DNA of 64,000 nt from Bradyrhizobium sp. CCBAU 51627 (GCF_028128765.1 NZ_LBJG01000023.1:372001-436000); one strand, 5' to 3'. Counted from the first letter of the stretch, positions 20,014 through 28,844 are shown. Notes: generated by a model from the sequence alone, not told the origin. Program-made: numbers and translations.

Positions 20014-20598
20014 GTGTGCATGGTGGGGCGCGCTTACGCAATATTCGACACATCGATAGGCCGTTGCGGCATCGTCTGGAGCAATTCCGGCGTGGTGGCC
20101 GTGCAATTGCCGGAGGCGCGGGAGATCGACACCCGCCGGCGGATTTTTCAGGCCCATCCCGAGGCGCGCGAGCAGGCGCCACCGCTCAATACCGAGCTGG
20201 CGATCGAGGGCATCGTCACCCTACTGCAAGGCAGCGATCCTGATTTTTCCGACGTCAGCCTCGATGCCGGCGGCGTGTCCGTCTTCAACCGGCGGGTCTA
20301 TGAATATGCCTGCACCATCCCGCGCGGGGAGACGCGGACCTATCACGAGATTGCCAAGGCGCTGGGCGCCTCCGGCGCCGCGCATACGGTGGCACAGGCC
20401 ATCTCCAGGAATCCCTACATGATCATCGTGCCGTGTCACCGGGTGCTGCAGGCCGGCGGCCATGCCGACCGGATCTCGCCTTACGGCGGAGTGATCTCGA
20501 AGCGACGCCTCTTGTCGCTCGAAGGCGCCCATCCGATCGCCAGCAAAACGCTGTTCGAGGTGCTGCTGCCCGTTGCCCCGCCACGGTCGCCCTCCTAA
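20014..20598 (+). CDS. ogt: Methylated-DNA--protein-cysteine methyltransferase-like protein
   Basis: 194 aa. The C-terminal domain contains VYEYACTIPRGETRTYHEIAKALG (HTH) and the active-site IVPCHRVLQAGG, where Cys accepts the alkyl group from O6-alkylguanine. The N-terminal domain is present but Ada metal-binding and AraC parts are absent, so this is an Ogt-type suicide repair protein. The start MCMVGRAYAIFDT could also be at 20020. An AraC-type regulator follows 9 bases after its stop. Confidence 0.9.
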   Translation: MCMVGRAYAIFDTSIGRCGIVWSNSGVVAVQLPEAREIDTRRRIFQAHPEAREQAPPLNTELAIEGIVTLLQGSDPDFSDVSLDAGGVSVFNRRVYEYACTIPRGETRTYHEIAKALGASGAAHTVAQAISRNPYMIIVPCHRVLQAGGHADRISPYGGVISKRRLLSLEGAHPIASKTLFEVLLPVAPPRSPS

Positions 20599-20607
20599 AT
20601 ACCGGGG

Positions 20608-21447
20608 ATGGATGCGACCACACTGCTGACGTCCCAGACGATGACGGTCTCCGAGTTTCGCTGCGACGCGGGGCCGGACGATGAGCCGTTTGCCGAGTGC
20701 CGCACCGGTCATTCGATCGCCTACGTGCGCTCGGGAAGCTTTGGCTGCCATTGCCGCGCCGGCTTTTTCGAGCTGGTGGCGGGCTCACTGCTGGTCGGCG
20801 CGCCTGGCGACGAATATACCTGCACCCATGAGCATGTCTGCGGCGATGTCTGCCTGTCGTTCTTCCTCAGCGAGGAGCTCGTCGATGCTCTCGGCGGGCG
20901 ACGCGAGACCTGGCAGGTCGGCGCGACGCCGCCTCTGCCCGAGCTGATGGTGCTGGGCGAGCTTGCCCAGACGGCGGCAGATGGCAACAGCGACCTGGGC
21001 CTCGACGAGATCGGGCAGATCCTCGCCGGCCGCTTTGTCGATGTGGTCTCGGGCAAGCCGCGCAAGCGGGTGGTGCCGACGGCGCGCGACCGCCGCCGCG
21101 CGGTCGAAGCCGCGCTGTGGATCGACGACAACTCCCATGCCGAACTCGATCTCGAACAGGCCGCGCGCCTTGCAGGGCTGAGCCCGTTCCATTTCCTGCG
21201 GTTGTTTTCCAACGTGCTCGGCGTCACCCCGCATCAATATCTGGTGCGCTCGCGGCTGCGACACGCCGCGCGCCTGCTCACGGAGGACGACGTCGCGGTG
21301 ACCGACATCGCCTACGACGTCGGCTTCGGCGATCTCTCCAACTTCGTCCGCACCTTCCACCGCGCCGCCGGCGTGTCGCCGACCAAGTTCCGGCAGGCCG
21401 CAAAGGGGAAGCGCAAGATTCTCCAAGAGCAGTTCGCGCTCAACTGA
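20608..21447 (+). CDS. AraC-family transcriptional regulator
   Basis: 279 aa. N-terminal cupin-like sensor rich in Cys and His ([26 protein letters not shown]), then a double [24 protein letters not shown] and [21 protein letters not shown]. The cluster of Cys/His around residues 38-84 is unusual and could bind metal or sense oxidants. Ogt stop to ATG is 9 bases, so they are probably co-transcribed; a link to alkylation or metal stress is plausible only from this position. Confidence 0.88.
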   Translation: MDATTLLTSQTMTVSEFRCDAGPDDEPFAECRTGHSIAYVRSGSFGCHCRAGFFELVAGSLLVGAPGDEYTCTHEHVCGDVCLSFFLSEELVDALGGRRETWQVGATPPLPELMVLGELAQTAADGNSDLGLDEIGQILAGRFVDVVSGKPRKRVVPTARDRRRAVEAALWIDDNSHAELDLEQAARLAGLSPFHFLRLFSNVLGVTPHQYLVRSRLRHAARLLTEDDVAVTDIAYDVGFGDLSNFVRTFHRAAGVSPTKFRQAAKGKRKILQEQFALN

Positions 21448-21502
21448 CTAGGGTCGTCTCCGGCGCGCGCCAGAGGCGGCGCGCTTTGCAATGGAGATGA
21501 CC

Positions 21503-21862
21503 ATGTACGACCATATCGGGCTGCGCGTTGCCGACCTCGAGGCGGCCACGCGCTTCTACACGGCGGTGCTGGCGCCGCTCGGCTACGTGCTGTGCTCGGG
21601 CGGCGACGGCTATGCCGGCTTCGGGCCGAGGGGCGAGCCGGCGCTCTGGCTGCATCTGAACAAGGGCCGCAAGGCCGACGGCGCGCATATCGCCTTTCGC
21701 GCCAAGGACCATGATGCAGTGAAGGCCTTTCACAGCGAGGGGCTGAAGAGCGGTGGCCGCGACAATGGCGGCGCAGGTCCGCGCAAGGATTACAGCCCGA
21801 CCTATTTCGCGGCGTTCTTGATCGATCCCGATGGCAACAACATCGAGGCGGTTTGTACGTGA
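21503..21862 (+). CDS. VOC/glyoxalase-superfamily protein
   Basis: 119 aa. MYDHIGLRVADLEAATRFYTAVLAPLG is the first beta-alpha-beta module (given here as MYDHIGLRVADLEAA then TRFYTAVLAPLG), and AAFLIDPDGNNIEAVC the last strand with the metal-ligand Glu. The ATG at 21503 has GGAG at a 6-base spacing, better than the earlier ATG at 21491. Members are dioxygenases, glyoxalases or resistance proteins; this one cannot be assigned a reaction. Confidence 0.85.
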   Translation: MYDHIGLRVADLEAATRFYTAVLAPLGYVLCSGGDGYAGFGPRGEPALWLHLNKGRKADGAHIAFRAKDHDAVKAFHSEGLKSGGRDNGGAGPRKDYSPTYFAAFLIDPDGNNIEAVCT

Positions 21863-21875
21863 GCTAGCCGCTGGC

Positions 21876-21996
21876 TCCCTCAATGCGAGGAGCTCGCGAC
21901 AAAATTGCGGAGCAATTTTGCGCTGATGCGACGAAGCAATCCAGACCGTTTCCACGGAGATATTCCTGGATTGCTTCGCTGCGCTCGCAATGACGG
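21876..21996. repeat. Dispersed palindromic repeat, GCAATCCAG family
   Basis: About 120 bases of inverted arms: CGAAGCAATCCAG near 21934 and CTGGATTGCTTCG near 21967, with outer CAATGCGAGGAGC / GCTCGCAATGACG. A second copy lies at 63461-63553. It fills the gap between the VOC and SRPBCC genes. Confidence 0.8.
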
Positions 21997-22035
21997 AGTT
22001 GGTGGGATCCACCTCGCGCAACTAGGGACACCTTC

Positions 22036-22434
22036 ATGGCCTCCATTCACAACGACGTCTCCCTTCCCGCGCCGGCCCGTGACGTCTGGGATGCGGTGCG
22101 CGATTTCGGCGCGCTGCCTCAACGGCTGGTGCCGGGATTCGTCACCACTTGCGAGCTCGACGGCGATGCGCGCATCGTCACCTTCGCCAACGGCTCGGTT
22201 GCACGCGAGGTGCTGGTCGATTGCGACGACGCACGGCAGCGGCTGGTCTACGCGATCAGCAACGATCGGCTGAAGCATTACAGCGCCTCGGTGCAGGTGA
22301 TCGCCGACGGCGAGGCGAACTGCCGCCTGGTCTGGACCATCGACATGCTGCCGAACGAGCTTGCGCCCTACGTACAGGAGCAGACCAAGGCCGCCGTGAT
22401 CGCCATGCACAAGGCGTTTCCGGCTTCTGCGTGA
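22036..22434 (+). CDS. SRPBCC-family protein
   Basis: 132 aa. Starts MASIHNDVSLPAPARDVWDAVRDFGALPQ (in parts: SLPAPARDVWDAVRDFGAL), the opening strand and helix of the START/polyketide-cyclase fold, and ends with the long C-terminal helix YVQEQTKAAVIAMHKAF. Binds hydrophobic ligands in known relatives. No catalytic residues can be assigned. AGGGACA precedes the ATG. Confidence 0.82.
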   Translation: MASIHNDVSLPAPARDVWDAVRDFGALPQRLVPGFVTTCELDGDARIVTFANGSVAREVLVDCDDARQRLVYAISNDRLKHYSASVQVIADGEANCRLVWTIDMLPNELAPYVQEQTKAAVIAMHKAFPASA

Positions 22435-22533
22435 TCTTTCACACAGAGCCGGCGCGTCATCGGCCGTACTCATGACCGCGTACGTCCTGATGGCCTCGCT
22501 CTTCGGCGGCGCCACGCACGCGAGGAGCATGCC

Positions 22534-22929
22534 ATGAAAGGTGCGGACAAGGTGATCTGCCAGGCAGCGGCCGTGCTGCTGCTGTTTTCGATGTCGAGCA
22601 CGCCGGCCAAGGCGCAATTCCTCGGCGGCAGCGGTGCCGGCGGCGAGGATATGATGACCCAGATGGCGCCGATGCTGGAGATGATGAAGGCGAAGATGGG
22701 CAAGCGACGCTTTGCCATGATGATGCAGACCATGGGCCCTATGATGAGCCGCGTGATGGAGAACGGCGGCGGCGGACTCAGTGCGCCCAGTTACAACGGC
22801 GACGCGCCGATAGGCGGCGGCGATATCATGGGCATGCTCGGCAGCGCCGACATGATGGCGATGATCCCGCAGATCATGCGACTCGCCAATGTCGGCAGCA
22901 GCGGCCATCGCCGCCGCAATCATCACTAA
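22534..22929 (+). CDS. Small exported methionine-rich protein
   Basis: 131 aa: signal peptide (VICQAAAVLLLFSMSSTPAKA), then a mature part of about 104 residues with 20 Met, in clusters such as DMMTQM, EMMKAKM, FAMMMQTMGPMM and ADMMAM. It ends SGHRRRNHH, a His/Arg tail. GAGGAGC precedes the ATG. Met-rich exported peptides in copper handling (for example CopC/PcoE-like proteins) bind Cu(I), so copper is one possibility; no known family is recognised. Its stop overlaps that of the convergent MATE gene by 4 bases. Confidence 0.7.
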   Translation: MKGADKVICQAAAVLLLFSMSSTPAKAQFLGGSGAGGEDMMTQMAPMLEMMKAKMGKRRFAMMMQTMGPMMSRVMENGGGGLSAPSYNGDAPIGGGDIMGMLGSADMMAMIPQIMRLANVGSSGHRRRNHH

Positions 22930-24371
22930 TCGGCGGTAACGGACAGTATCGGGCGCACGGACGACTTCGTCTCGCGCGGCCCCCAGCGGGTCAGCACCAC
23001 GCTGGAGCTCGAGAGCAGGCCGAGCACGACCATCGAGCTTGCGGCGAGCCAGAAGAAATTCTGCGCAGTGGCATCATGCGTCGACAACCACCAGCCGGAG
23101 GTCGCGATGTAGATCAGTCGCGCGGTCTGCGCCAGCACCGGGCCGATCACCTTGGCTGCGCCTTGCGACGAGAAGTACATCGTCGAGGCGAGGCCGATGA
23201 AGGCGTAGAACGGCGCTACCGTCGACAGATATTGATGACTGGTCGCGCGCACATTGGCGCTGTCGGTGAAAATGTTGACCCAGAGATCGGGGAACAGTGC
23301 GATGAGGCAGGCCGGCGTACCGACGGCAACGAAGGCGCTGGCGCCTGCGATCCAGGCGATACGCCGCGCGCGCGCGATACGACCTGCACCGACCGCCATG
23401 CCGATCATCGGCACTGACGCAATCCCGAACGAGAACGCGATCGAGGTCAGCAGAAATTCCAGCCGCGCGCCGATGCCGTAGCCGGCGAGGATGGCGGTGC
23501 CGAATTTTGCCAGCATGTGGGTGAAGATCGAGATCGTCAGCACCGATTGCAGCGGCGAGAAGCACGCGATGGCGCCGACCTTCAGGATGTCGAAAAACAT
23601 CGCCCATTGGACGCGCAAGCCACGCAGTTTGGGGACCACGCGCGCGCGACCGGAGAACAGGTACCAGCCCATGATGCAGATGTTCATGGAGTAGGCGGTC
23701 AGCGCGCCGGCCGCGACGCCGCGCATGCCGAGTTGCGGTACGGGTCCGAGCCCGAGGCCCAGGGTGCCGCCGAGCACGATCTGCCAGACCGCGGAGTTGA
23801 GAATCAACAACGAGGGCAGCTTCATGTTGCCGGTGCCGCGCAGCACACCGGCCATGGTGTTGAGCGTCCAGGGCAGCACAGCACCGCCAAAGAACACTTG
23901 CGTGTAGGCGATCGCATGCGCCAGCACGTCGCCACGGCCGCCGAGCATGGTGAGCACCTGAGGCCCGAAGAACAGCATGCCCAGCATGAACACGAGGCCG
24001 AAGGTGATGCCGATCAGGAGTGCATGCGCGGCGAGCGTCCCGGCGCGATCGCGATCGCCGGCGCCCAGCGCGCGTGCGATGGCGGAGGCCACCGCACCGC
24101 CCATGGCGCCGCCGGACATGGTCATGGTCAGGATCACGGTCGGGAACACCAGCGCCATCGCAGCCAGCGCTTCGACGCCGAGACGTCCGATATAGGAGGT
24201 CTCCGCAATCACCACGCAGGTGCCGGCGGACAGCGCGACCACGTTCGGCCAGGCGAGGGAGAGCAGCGTGCGCAGGATCGGTCCGTCGGTCAGCGCGCTC
24301 CGCGCCGGGCGCGGGGACGGCGGCAGCGGAAGTTCCTGCTCATCGACCGGGATCTCCGCGACCTCAGTCAT
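22926..24371 (-). CDS. MATE-family efflux transporter
   Basis: 481 aa with 12 predicted membrane spans. Starts with a polar tail, then TDGPILRTLLSLAWPNVVALSA and IAETSYIGRLGVEALAAMALVFP, the standard MATE N-terminal pattern, repeated in the second half (FGTAILAGYGIGARLEFLLT). Exports cationic drugs or metabolites by H+ or Na+ antiport in relatives. The ribosome site is GGAGAGG. Substrate unknown; no regulator adjoins it. Confidence 0.93.
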   Translation of the reverse strand: MTEVAEIPVDEQELPLPPSPRPARSALTDGPILRTLLSLAWPNVVALSAGTCVVIAETSYIGRLGVEALAAMALVFPTVILTMTMSGGAMGGAVASAIARALGAGDRDRAGTLAAHALLIGITFGLVFMLGMLFFGPQVLTMLGGRGDVLAHAIAYTQVFFGGAVLPWTLNTMAGVLRGTGNMKLPSLLILNSAVWQIVLGGTLGLGLGPVPQLGMRGVAAGALTAYSMNICIMGWYLFSGRARVVPKLRGLRVQWAMFFDILKVGAIACFSPLQSVLTISIFTHMLAKFGTAILAGYGIGARLEFLLTSIAFSFGIASVPMIGMAVGAGRIARARRIAWIAGASAFVAVGTPACLIALFPDLWVNIFTDSANVRATSHQYLSTVAPFYAFIGLASTMYFSSQGAAKVIGPVLAQTARLIYIATSGWWLSTHDATAQNFFWLAASSMVVLGLLSSSSVVLTRWGPRETKSSVRPILSVTAD

Positions 24372-24537
24372 TTCCTCTCCAGGGTATCAGCACCATTTGC
24401 GGCGCGGCAATAGATAGGTGTGCAAATCAATTCACTCGCGCGAAAGGCGCAGCGAGCACTTGTTAGCACGGCGGCTGGCGATTCCTCCTGCGTCAGATGC
24501 AGGCGTGCCCTGCGGCGGTGCATTTCAACGGGCGGAA

Positions 24538-25587
24538 TTACCCGACCGTCCAGACCAATGGCGGCCTGCCGCCCGCCGTCGGACGCAGGTGCACGCCGAT
24601 ATGCCGGCCGCATCCGGCAGCCAACCCTGCGAATAATCCCTCCAGCACCCTGGTGCAGGCGCAATGATAATCGGCCACGTCGTCCATCAGCTTCCAGCTC
24701 TGCTGGCGGATCTCGAACGTGCCTTTGGATTGCTGGGCCTCGGCCACATCATCCTGCGCGGCGAACAGCGCGTTGAGGAACGACGCGAACTCCCTCGCAC
24801 CGCCGCGGCTCATCGAGAGCGCCGTTGCGACTTCATCGAAATACTGCATGCCGATCAGCTTGCCGGTGATGTTCAGCAGATAGCCGGCGTCTTCCGGCCC
24901 GAACAGCTGCACCATCACCGGCGCGGCGGTGCGGACATATTCCATGGCGTAATTGCGATAAGCCTTTTCGAGGCGCGGTCTCGGCCAGCTTGCAACCGGC
25001 AGCGCCGGTGCGGTCTTCGCGTCGAACAGCGGCGCTTCGAGATGCCGCGCGAACACCAGACGCTGCTCGAGCTCGAGCGCATGGTCGTACTGATGATAAT
25101 AGCCTTCGAGCCCGTCCTGGCCGTCGACACTCTGCTTGGTGCAGACGAAGCCCAGCCTGATATCACCGAGCGCCACGCCGTTGTTGGCGTGCCAGCCGCG
25201 CAGCATCGCGCGGCTCACCTCGCCCGGCACGCCGCAGATCGCGGTGCCCTTCCAGATCCAGCGCGGCGGTGGATAGCGAATCCAGGCCTTGGTGTCGCTC
25301 TCATACATGTACTCGACATGCACGCCGCCGATCCAGTTGGAGAGGTAGTGATATTGCGCCGCCGCCACCGCCGGCGGCAGATGATCGATCCCGAGCTTCT
25401 TGAGCCCCGGCAGGAAGCGCTCCTGCTGCTGGCGGCGGAATACGCGAAAGACGAACTCGGCCGCATCGGCCGTGCCACGGCGCGTGACCACGGTGAGGAT
25501 CAGGCCGGTGAAATAGGCGTGATAGAGGTCGGCGACCGCGCGCCAGCGTTTCCATTGCGCTTCCTGCGCGTCTGCGGCTAGGGTCAT
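24538..25587 (-). CDS. Conserved-looking protein of unknown function, 349 aa
   Basis: No signal peptide and no membrane span. Mostly helical, with aromatic-rich segments (AQYHYLSNWIGGVHVEYMYES, and IRYPPPRWIWKGTA) and a C-terminal VADYHCACTRVLEGLFAGLAAGCG. It vaguely resembles the L-2-amino-thiazoline-4-carboxylate hydrolase family in its helical C-terminus, but I cannot confirm that. ATG at 25587 has GGGAG six bases upstream. Codon use matches neighbours, so it is a normal gene. Confidence 0.7.
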   Translation of the reverse strand: MTLAADAQEAQWKRWRAVADLYHAYFTGLILTVVTRRGTADAAEFVFRVFRRQQQERFLPGLKKLGIDHLPPAVAAAQYHYLSNWIGGVHVEYMYESDTKAWIRYPPPRWIWKGTAICGVPGEVSRAMLRGWHANNGVALGDIRLGFVCTKQSVDGQDGLEGYYHQYDHALELEQRLVFARHLEAPLFDAKTAPALPVASWPRPRLEKAYRNYAMEYVRTAAPVMVQLFGPEDAGYLLNITGKLIGMQYFDEVATALSMSRGGAREFASFLNALFAAQDDVAEAQQSKGTFEIRQQSWKLMDDVADYHCACTRVLEGLFAGLAAGCGRHIGVHLRPTAGGRPPLVWTVG

Positions 25588-25703
25588 GTTCACTCCCGAT
25601 CCTTGTTTTGATCGAGTGTGTCACCGCATTCCAGGGCACGCAATCGGTCGCGCATGCAGAGCACCCTGCGCGACAGCCCGGCAATTCCGCATCACGAAGT
25701 TTG

Positions 25704-26105
25704 CTAAGCTTTGGCGGCACGCTCGCGTTCGACGCGCTCGGTGACGTCGCGCGCCATCGCGACCGATCCGAGCACGTTGCCGGTGGCGTCACGCACCAGC
25801 GCGAAGGTCATCTCGATGTAGAGCTTGCGTCCGCTCTTGTGCAGCGCGCGGGTCAGCGTCGGCCGGCCCGCAAGCTTCATCGCGCCGCTGGCGATCGCGG
25901 CCTCAAAGCCCTTCCAGTGCGCGGCGCGCAGATGCTCGGGGATGATCAGATCGAGGTTCTGGTCGAGCGCTTCGTCAGCAGTGAAGCCGAACAGCGCAGT
26001 GGATGCACGGTTCCACCGCGTGATGGTGCCGGAGCGATCCGAATAGATCAGCGCATCGGCCACGTCGTTGAGGATGTTTGCGTCGAGTTGAACTGGATCG
26101 GTCAT
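25704..26105 (-). CDS. Single PAS-domain protein
   Basis: 133 aa, one PAS fold: ILNDVADALIYSDRSGTITRW, ASTALFGFTADEALDQNLDLIIPEHLRAAHW and the end TGNVLGSVAMARDVTER. Heme/flavin-binding residues are not diagnostic. There is no output domain, so it would act through a partner. The start MTDPVQLDAN at 26105 has GAGG upstream; the longer frame runs into a repeat. Confidence 0.85.
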   Translation of the reverse strand: MTDPVQLDANILNDVADALIYSDRSGTITRWNRASTALFGFTADEALDQNLDLIIPEHLRAAHWKGFEAAIASGAMKLAGRPTLTRALHKSGRKLYIEMTFALVRDATGNVLGSVAMARDVTERVERERAAKA

Positions 26106-26158
26106 GGCGAGACCTCGCGTGTCGATGGATGTCACGACGTACCCTGCCACACATCCGG

Positions 26159-26265
26159 TGTCATCGCCCGACTTTGATCGGGCGATCCAGTACGCCGAGA
26201 CGGCAGTGATCAAATCGAGAAGCCGCGGCGTACTGGATGCCCCCGGTCATGCCGGGGCATGACAG
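26159..26265. repeat. Dispersed repeat, TGTCATGCC...CAGTACGCCG family, copy 1
   Basis: About 106 bases beginning TGTCATCGCCCG and ending GGGGCATGACAG, with GATCCAGTACGCCG and GGCGTACTGGATG inside. Palindromic. Related copies at 32573, 50967 and 61233. It separates the PAS gene from the dcd 3' end. Confidence 0.8.
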
Positions 26266-26286
26266 CGGAGGGTATTGCGGCGAGCC

Positions 26287-27447
26287 CTACACCCGGAAAT
26301 GCTTGCTTAGCTTGAGGCCCTGTGCCTGATAGTTGGAGCCGATGCGCTGGCCGTACATGGCGTCGGGGCGGGCCAGCATCTTCTCATAGACGAGGCGGCC
26401 GACGATCTGACCGTGCTCAAGGATGAACGGCACTTCGCGCGAGCGCACTTCGAGCACGGCGCGCGATCCTTGCCCGCCGGCGCCGGCATAGCCGAAGCCC
26501 GGATCGAAGAAGCCAGCGTAGTGCACGCGGAACTCGCCGACCAGCGGATCGAACGGCACCATCTCCGCGGCGTAATCGGGCGGCACCTGCACCGCTTCCT
26601 TGGAGGCAAGGATGTAGAACTCGCCGGGATCGAGGATCAGGCTGCCGTCAGGACGCGCCGAGATCGGCTCCCAGAAATCTTCCACCGCATAGCCCGAGCG
26701 ACGATCGACATCGACCACACCGGTGTGGCGCTTGGCACGGTAGCCGACGAAGCCACTGCCCTTCTCGCCGGAGAGATCGACGGAGACGGCGACGCCCCCC
26801 GTGAGATCCGCATCGTCGATGTCGACGAGGCGCTCGGTGGCATGCAGGACATCGAGCTCGTCGGCATTGAGGATGGCGTCACCGGTGCGGAAGCGCACCT
26901 GGCTGAGGCGCGAGCCTTCGCGCACCAGCACCGGAAACGTCTTCGGGCTGATCTCGGCATAGAGCGGGCCGTGATAGCCGGCGCCGATCATGTCGAAGCG
27001 GCGGGTGCCATCGGCGATCACGCGCGTGAAGACGTCGAGGCGGCCGGTCGAGCTCTTGGGGTTCGCGGCCGCGACAATCTCGGGCGGCAGCGCGAGGCTC
27101 TCCAGCAACGGCACGATGTAGACGCAGTTGGTCTCCAGCACCGCGCCGTCGGCCAGGCTGAACTCGTGCAGCTTCAACTGGTCGATGCGCTCGGCGACGG
27201 TGGCGCCGGGTCCGGGCAGGAAGCTCGCGCGCACACGATAGGCGATGTCGCCGAGGCGCAGGTCGAGACTTGCCGGCTGGATCTGGCTTTCGACGAAATC
27301 ATAGGCGGGCAGGATGAGGCCCTCTTCCGCCATTGCCGCGATCATGCGGTCGGGCAGGATACCATTGGCGTCGGCGGCGACCGTGAAACTCAACCGGGGG
27401 TCCTCGTCAGGGGTCAAACGCGTCCGGACATGCGAAAATACTAGCAT
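26287..27447 (-). CDS. dcd: 2'-deoxycytidine 5'-triphosphate deaminase, double-length type
   Basis: 386 aa, twice the length of classic Dcd (about 190). First half: LPAYDFVESQIQPASLDLRLG, PPEIVAAANPKSSTGRLDVFTRV and GYHGPLYAEISPKTFPVLV, the trimeric dUTPase-fold nucleotide sites. The second half repeats the fold more loosely (GSLILDPGEFYILASKEAV ... VHYAGFFDPGFGYAGAGGQ). This two-domain form is known from alphaproteobacteria. Makes dUTP from dCTP for thymidylate synthesis. No strong ribosome site at 27447, so the start is tentative. Divergent from metZ. Confidence 0.88.
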   Translation of the reverse strand: MLVFSHVRTRLTPDEDPRLSFTVAADANGILPDRMIAAMAEEGLILPAYDFVESQIQPASLDLRLGDIAYRVRASFLPGPGATVAERIDQLKLHEFSLADGAVLETNCVYIVPLLESLALPPEIVAAANPKSSTGRLDVFTRVIADGTRRFDMIGAGYHGPLYAEISPKTFPVLVREGSRLSQVRFRTGDAILNADELDVLHATERLVDIDDADLTGGVAVSVDLSGEKGSGFVGYRAKRHTGVVDVDRRSGYAVEDFWEPISARPDGSLILDPGEFYILASKEAVQVPPDYAAEMVPFDPLVGEFRVHYAGFFDPGFGYAGAGGQGSRAVLEVRSREVPFILEHGQIVGRLVYEKMLARPDAMYGQRIGSNYQAQGLKLSKHFRV

Positions 27448-27508
27448 TTACGGCTATCCGATGGACGCCTTGACGGAAAGGGCATTGCGGAATATGAGCA
27501 TCAGTTAT

Positions 27509-27565
27509 CCCGTGGTGATTTGAGCCGGCCGGCTTGCAGCCACGTTAAATAAGTCGCTAAACAGG
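27509..27565 (+). promoter_or_regulatory. SAM-II riboswitch upstream of metZ
   Basis: Matches the SAM-II core: P1 arms CGTGG (27511-27515) and CCACG (27540-27544), loop UGAUUUGA, the invariant CUUGCAG before the 3' arm, then UUAAAUAAGUCGCUAAAcAGG, the conserved 3' segment (27545-27565). It lies about 90 bases before metZ, the usual SAM-II regulon. SAM binding would fold the pseudoknot with the 3' segment. Confidence 0.9.
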
Positions 27566-27583
27566 CCGGGGACCTCTGTGATC

Positions 27584-27616
27584 CCGGCCCGTGGAGATAT
27601 CCAGGCCGGTTTTTTT
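27584..27616 (+). terminator. Riboswitch-controlled intrinsic terminator
   Basis: CCGGCC (27584-27589) and GGCCGG (27604-27609) form a stem followed by seven T (27610-27616). The first arm can instead pair with GGCCGG at 27564-27569, which overlaps the 3' edge of the riboswitch (competing stem 27564-27589). Mutually exclusive folds are what transcription attenuation needs. Confidence 0.8.
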
Positions 27617-27655
27617 GTGACCGTTTTCGCGTTGGCGGTCATATCGGAGGGTCCT

Positions 27656-28843
27656 ATGTCGAAGTCACCTGCTACTTACCGCCCCGAAACCCGCCTGGTC
27701 CATTCCGGCACCCTGCGCTCGCAATATGGCGAGACGTCGGAGGCGCTGTTCCTGACGCAAGGCTACGTCTACGCAAGCGCCGAGGAATGCGAGGCGCGGT
27801 TCAAGGGCGAGGATCCCGGCTTCATCTATTCGCGCTATTCGAACCCGACGATCGCGATGTTCGAGCGCCGCATGATCGAGCTCGAAGGCGCCGAGGCCGC
27901 GCGCTCGGCCGCGACAGGCATGGCCGCGGTGACGACCGCGATCCTGGCGCCGCTCAAGGCCGGCGATCACGTGGTGGCCTCGCGCGCCCTGTTCGGCTCC
28001 AATCTCTATGTGTTGCAGGACCTGCTGCCGCGCTACGGCATCGAGACCACGCTGGTCAATGGCGCCAATCTCGATGAATGGCAGCGCGCGGTGAAGCCCA
28101 ACACCAAGACGTTCTTCCTGGAGAGCCCGACCAACCCGACACTCGACGTGCTCGACATTCCCGGCATTGCCGAGATCGCGCACCAGGCCGGCGCGCGGCT
28201 CATCGTCGACAACGTTTTCGCAACGCCGATCTGGCAGAGCCCGCTTGCACTCGGGGCCGACGTCGTCGTCTACTCCGCGACCAAGCATATCGACGGCCAG
28301 GGCCGCTGCCTCGGCGGCATCATCCTGTCGTCGGAGGCCTTTATCGCCGAGCACATCCACAATTTCATGCGCCAGACCGGCCCGTCGATCTCGCCGTTCA
28401 ATGCGTGGGTGCTGCTCAAGGGCCTGGAGACACTCGGCGTGCGCGTGCGCGCGCAGACCGACACCGCCGCGTGCATCGCCGACGTACTGGCAAACCATCC
28501 GAAGATTGCGCGGCTGGTCTATCCCGGCCGCGAGGATCATCCGCAGGCGGCTCTGGTCAAGAAGCAGATGCGCGGCGGCTCGACGCTGATCGGCTTCGAG
28601 GTGAAGGGCGGCAAGGCCGCGGCCTTCCGCGTGCTCAACGAACTCAAGCTTGCGAAGATCTCGAACAATCTCGGCGATGCCAAGAGCCTCGTCACGCATC
28701 CGGCGACGACGACACATCAGCGGCTGAAGCCCGAGGTGCGCGCCGAGCTCGGGATCGGCGAGGGATTCATCCGCTTCTCGGCCGGGCTCGAGCATGCGGA
28801 TGACCTGATCGAGGATCTCACCGCGGCGCTGGAGAAGGCGTGA
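27656..28843 (+). CDS. metZ: O-succinylhomoserine sulfhydrylase
   Basis: 395 aa PLP enzyme of the Cys/Met metabolism family. TRLVHSGTLRSQYGETSEALFLTQGYVY (in parts: ETRLVHSGTLRSQ), FIYSRYSNPTIAMFE, LESPTNPTLDVLDI, and the PLP lysine in VVYSATKHIDGQGR. The RSQYGETSEAL start is typical of MetZ rather than MetB. Makes homocysteine from O-succinylhomoserine and sulfide. ATG at 27656 has GGAGGG. Controlled by the SAM-II element upstream, so it should fall when SAM is abundant. Confidence 0.95.
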   Translation: MSKSPATYRPETRLVHSGTLRSQYGETSEALFLTQGYVYASAEECEARFKGEDPGFIYSRYSNPTIAMFERRMIELEGAEAARSAATGMAAVTTAILAPLKAGDHVVASRALFGSNLYVLQDLLPRYGIETTLVNGANLDEWQRAVKPNTKTFFLESPTNPTLDVLDIPGIAEIAHQAGARLIVDNVFATPIWQSPLALGADVVVYSATKHIDGQGRCLGGIILSSEAFIAEHIHNFMRQTGPSISPFNAWVLLKGLETLGVRVRAQTDTAACIADVLANHPKIARLVYPGREDHPQAALVKKQMRGGSTLIGFEVKGGKAAAFRVLNELKLAKISNNLGDAKSLVTHPATTTHQRLKPEVRAELGIGEGFIRFSAGLEHADDLIEDLTAALEKA

Positions 28844-28844
28844 G

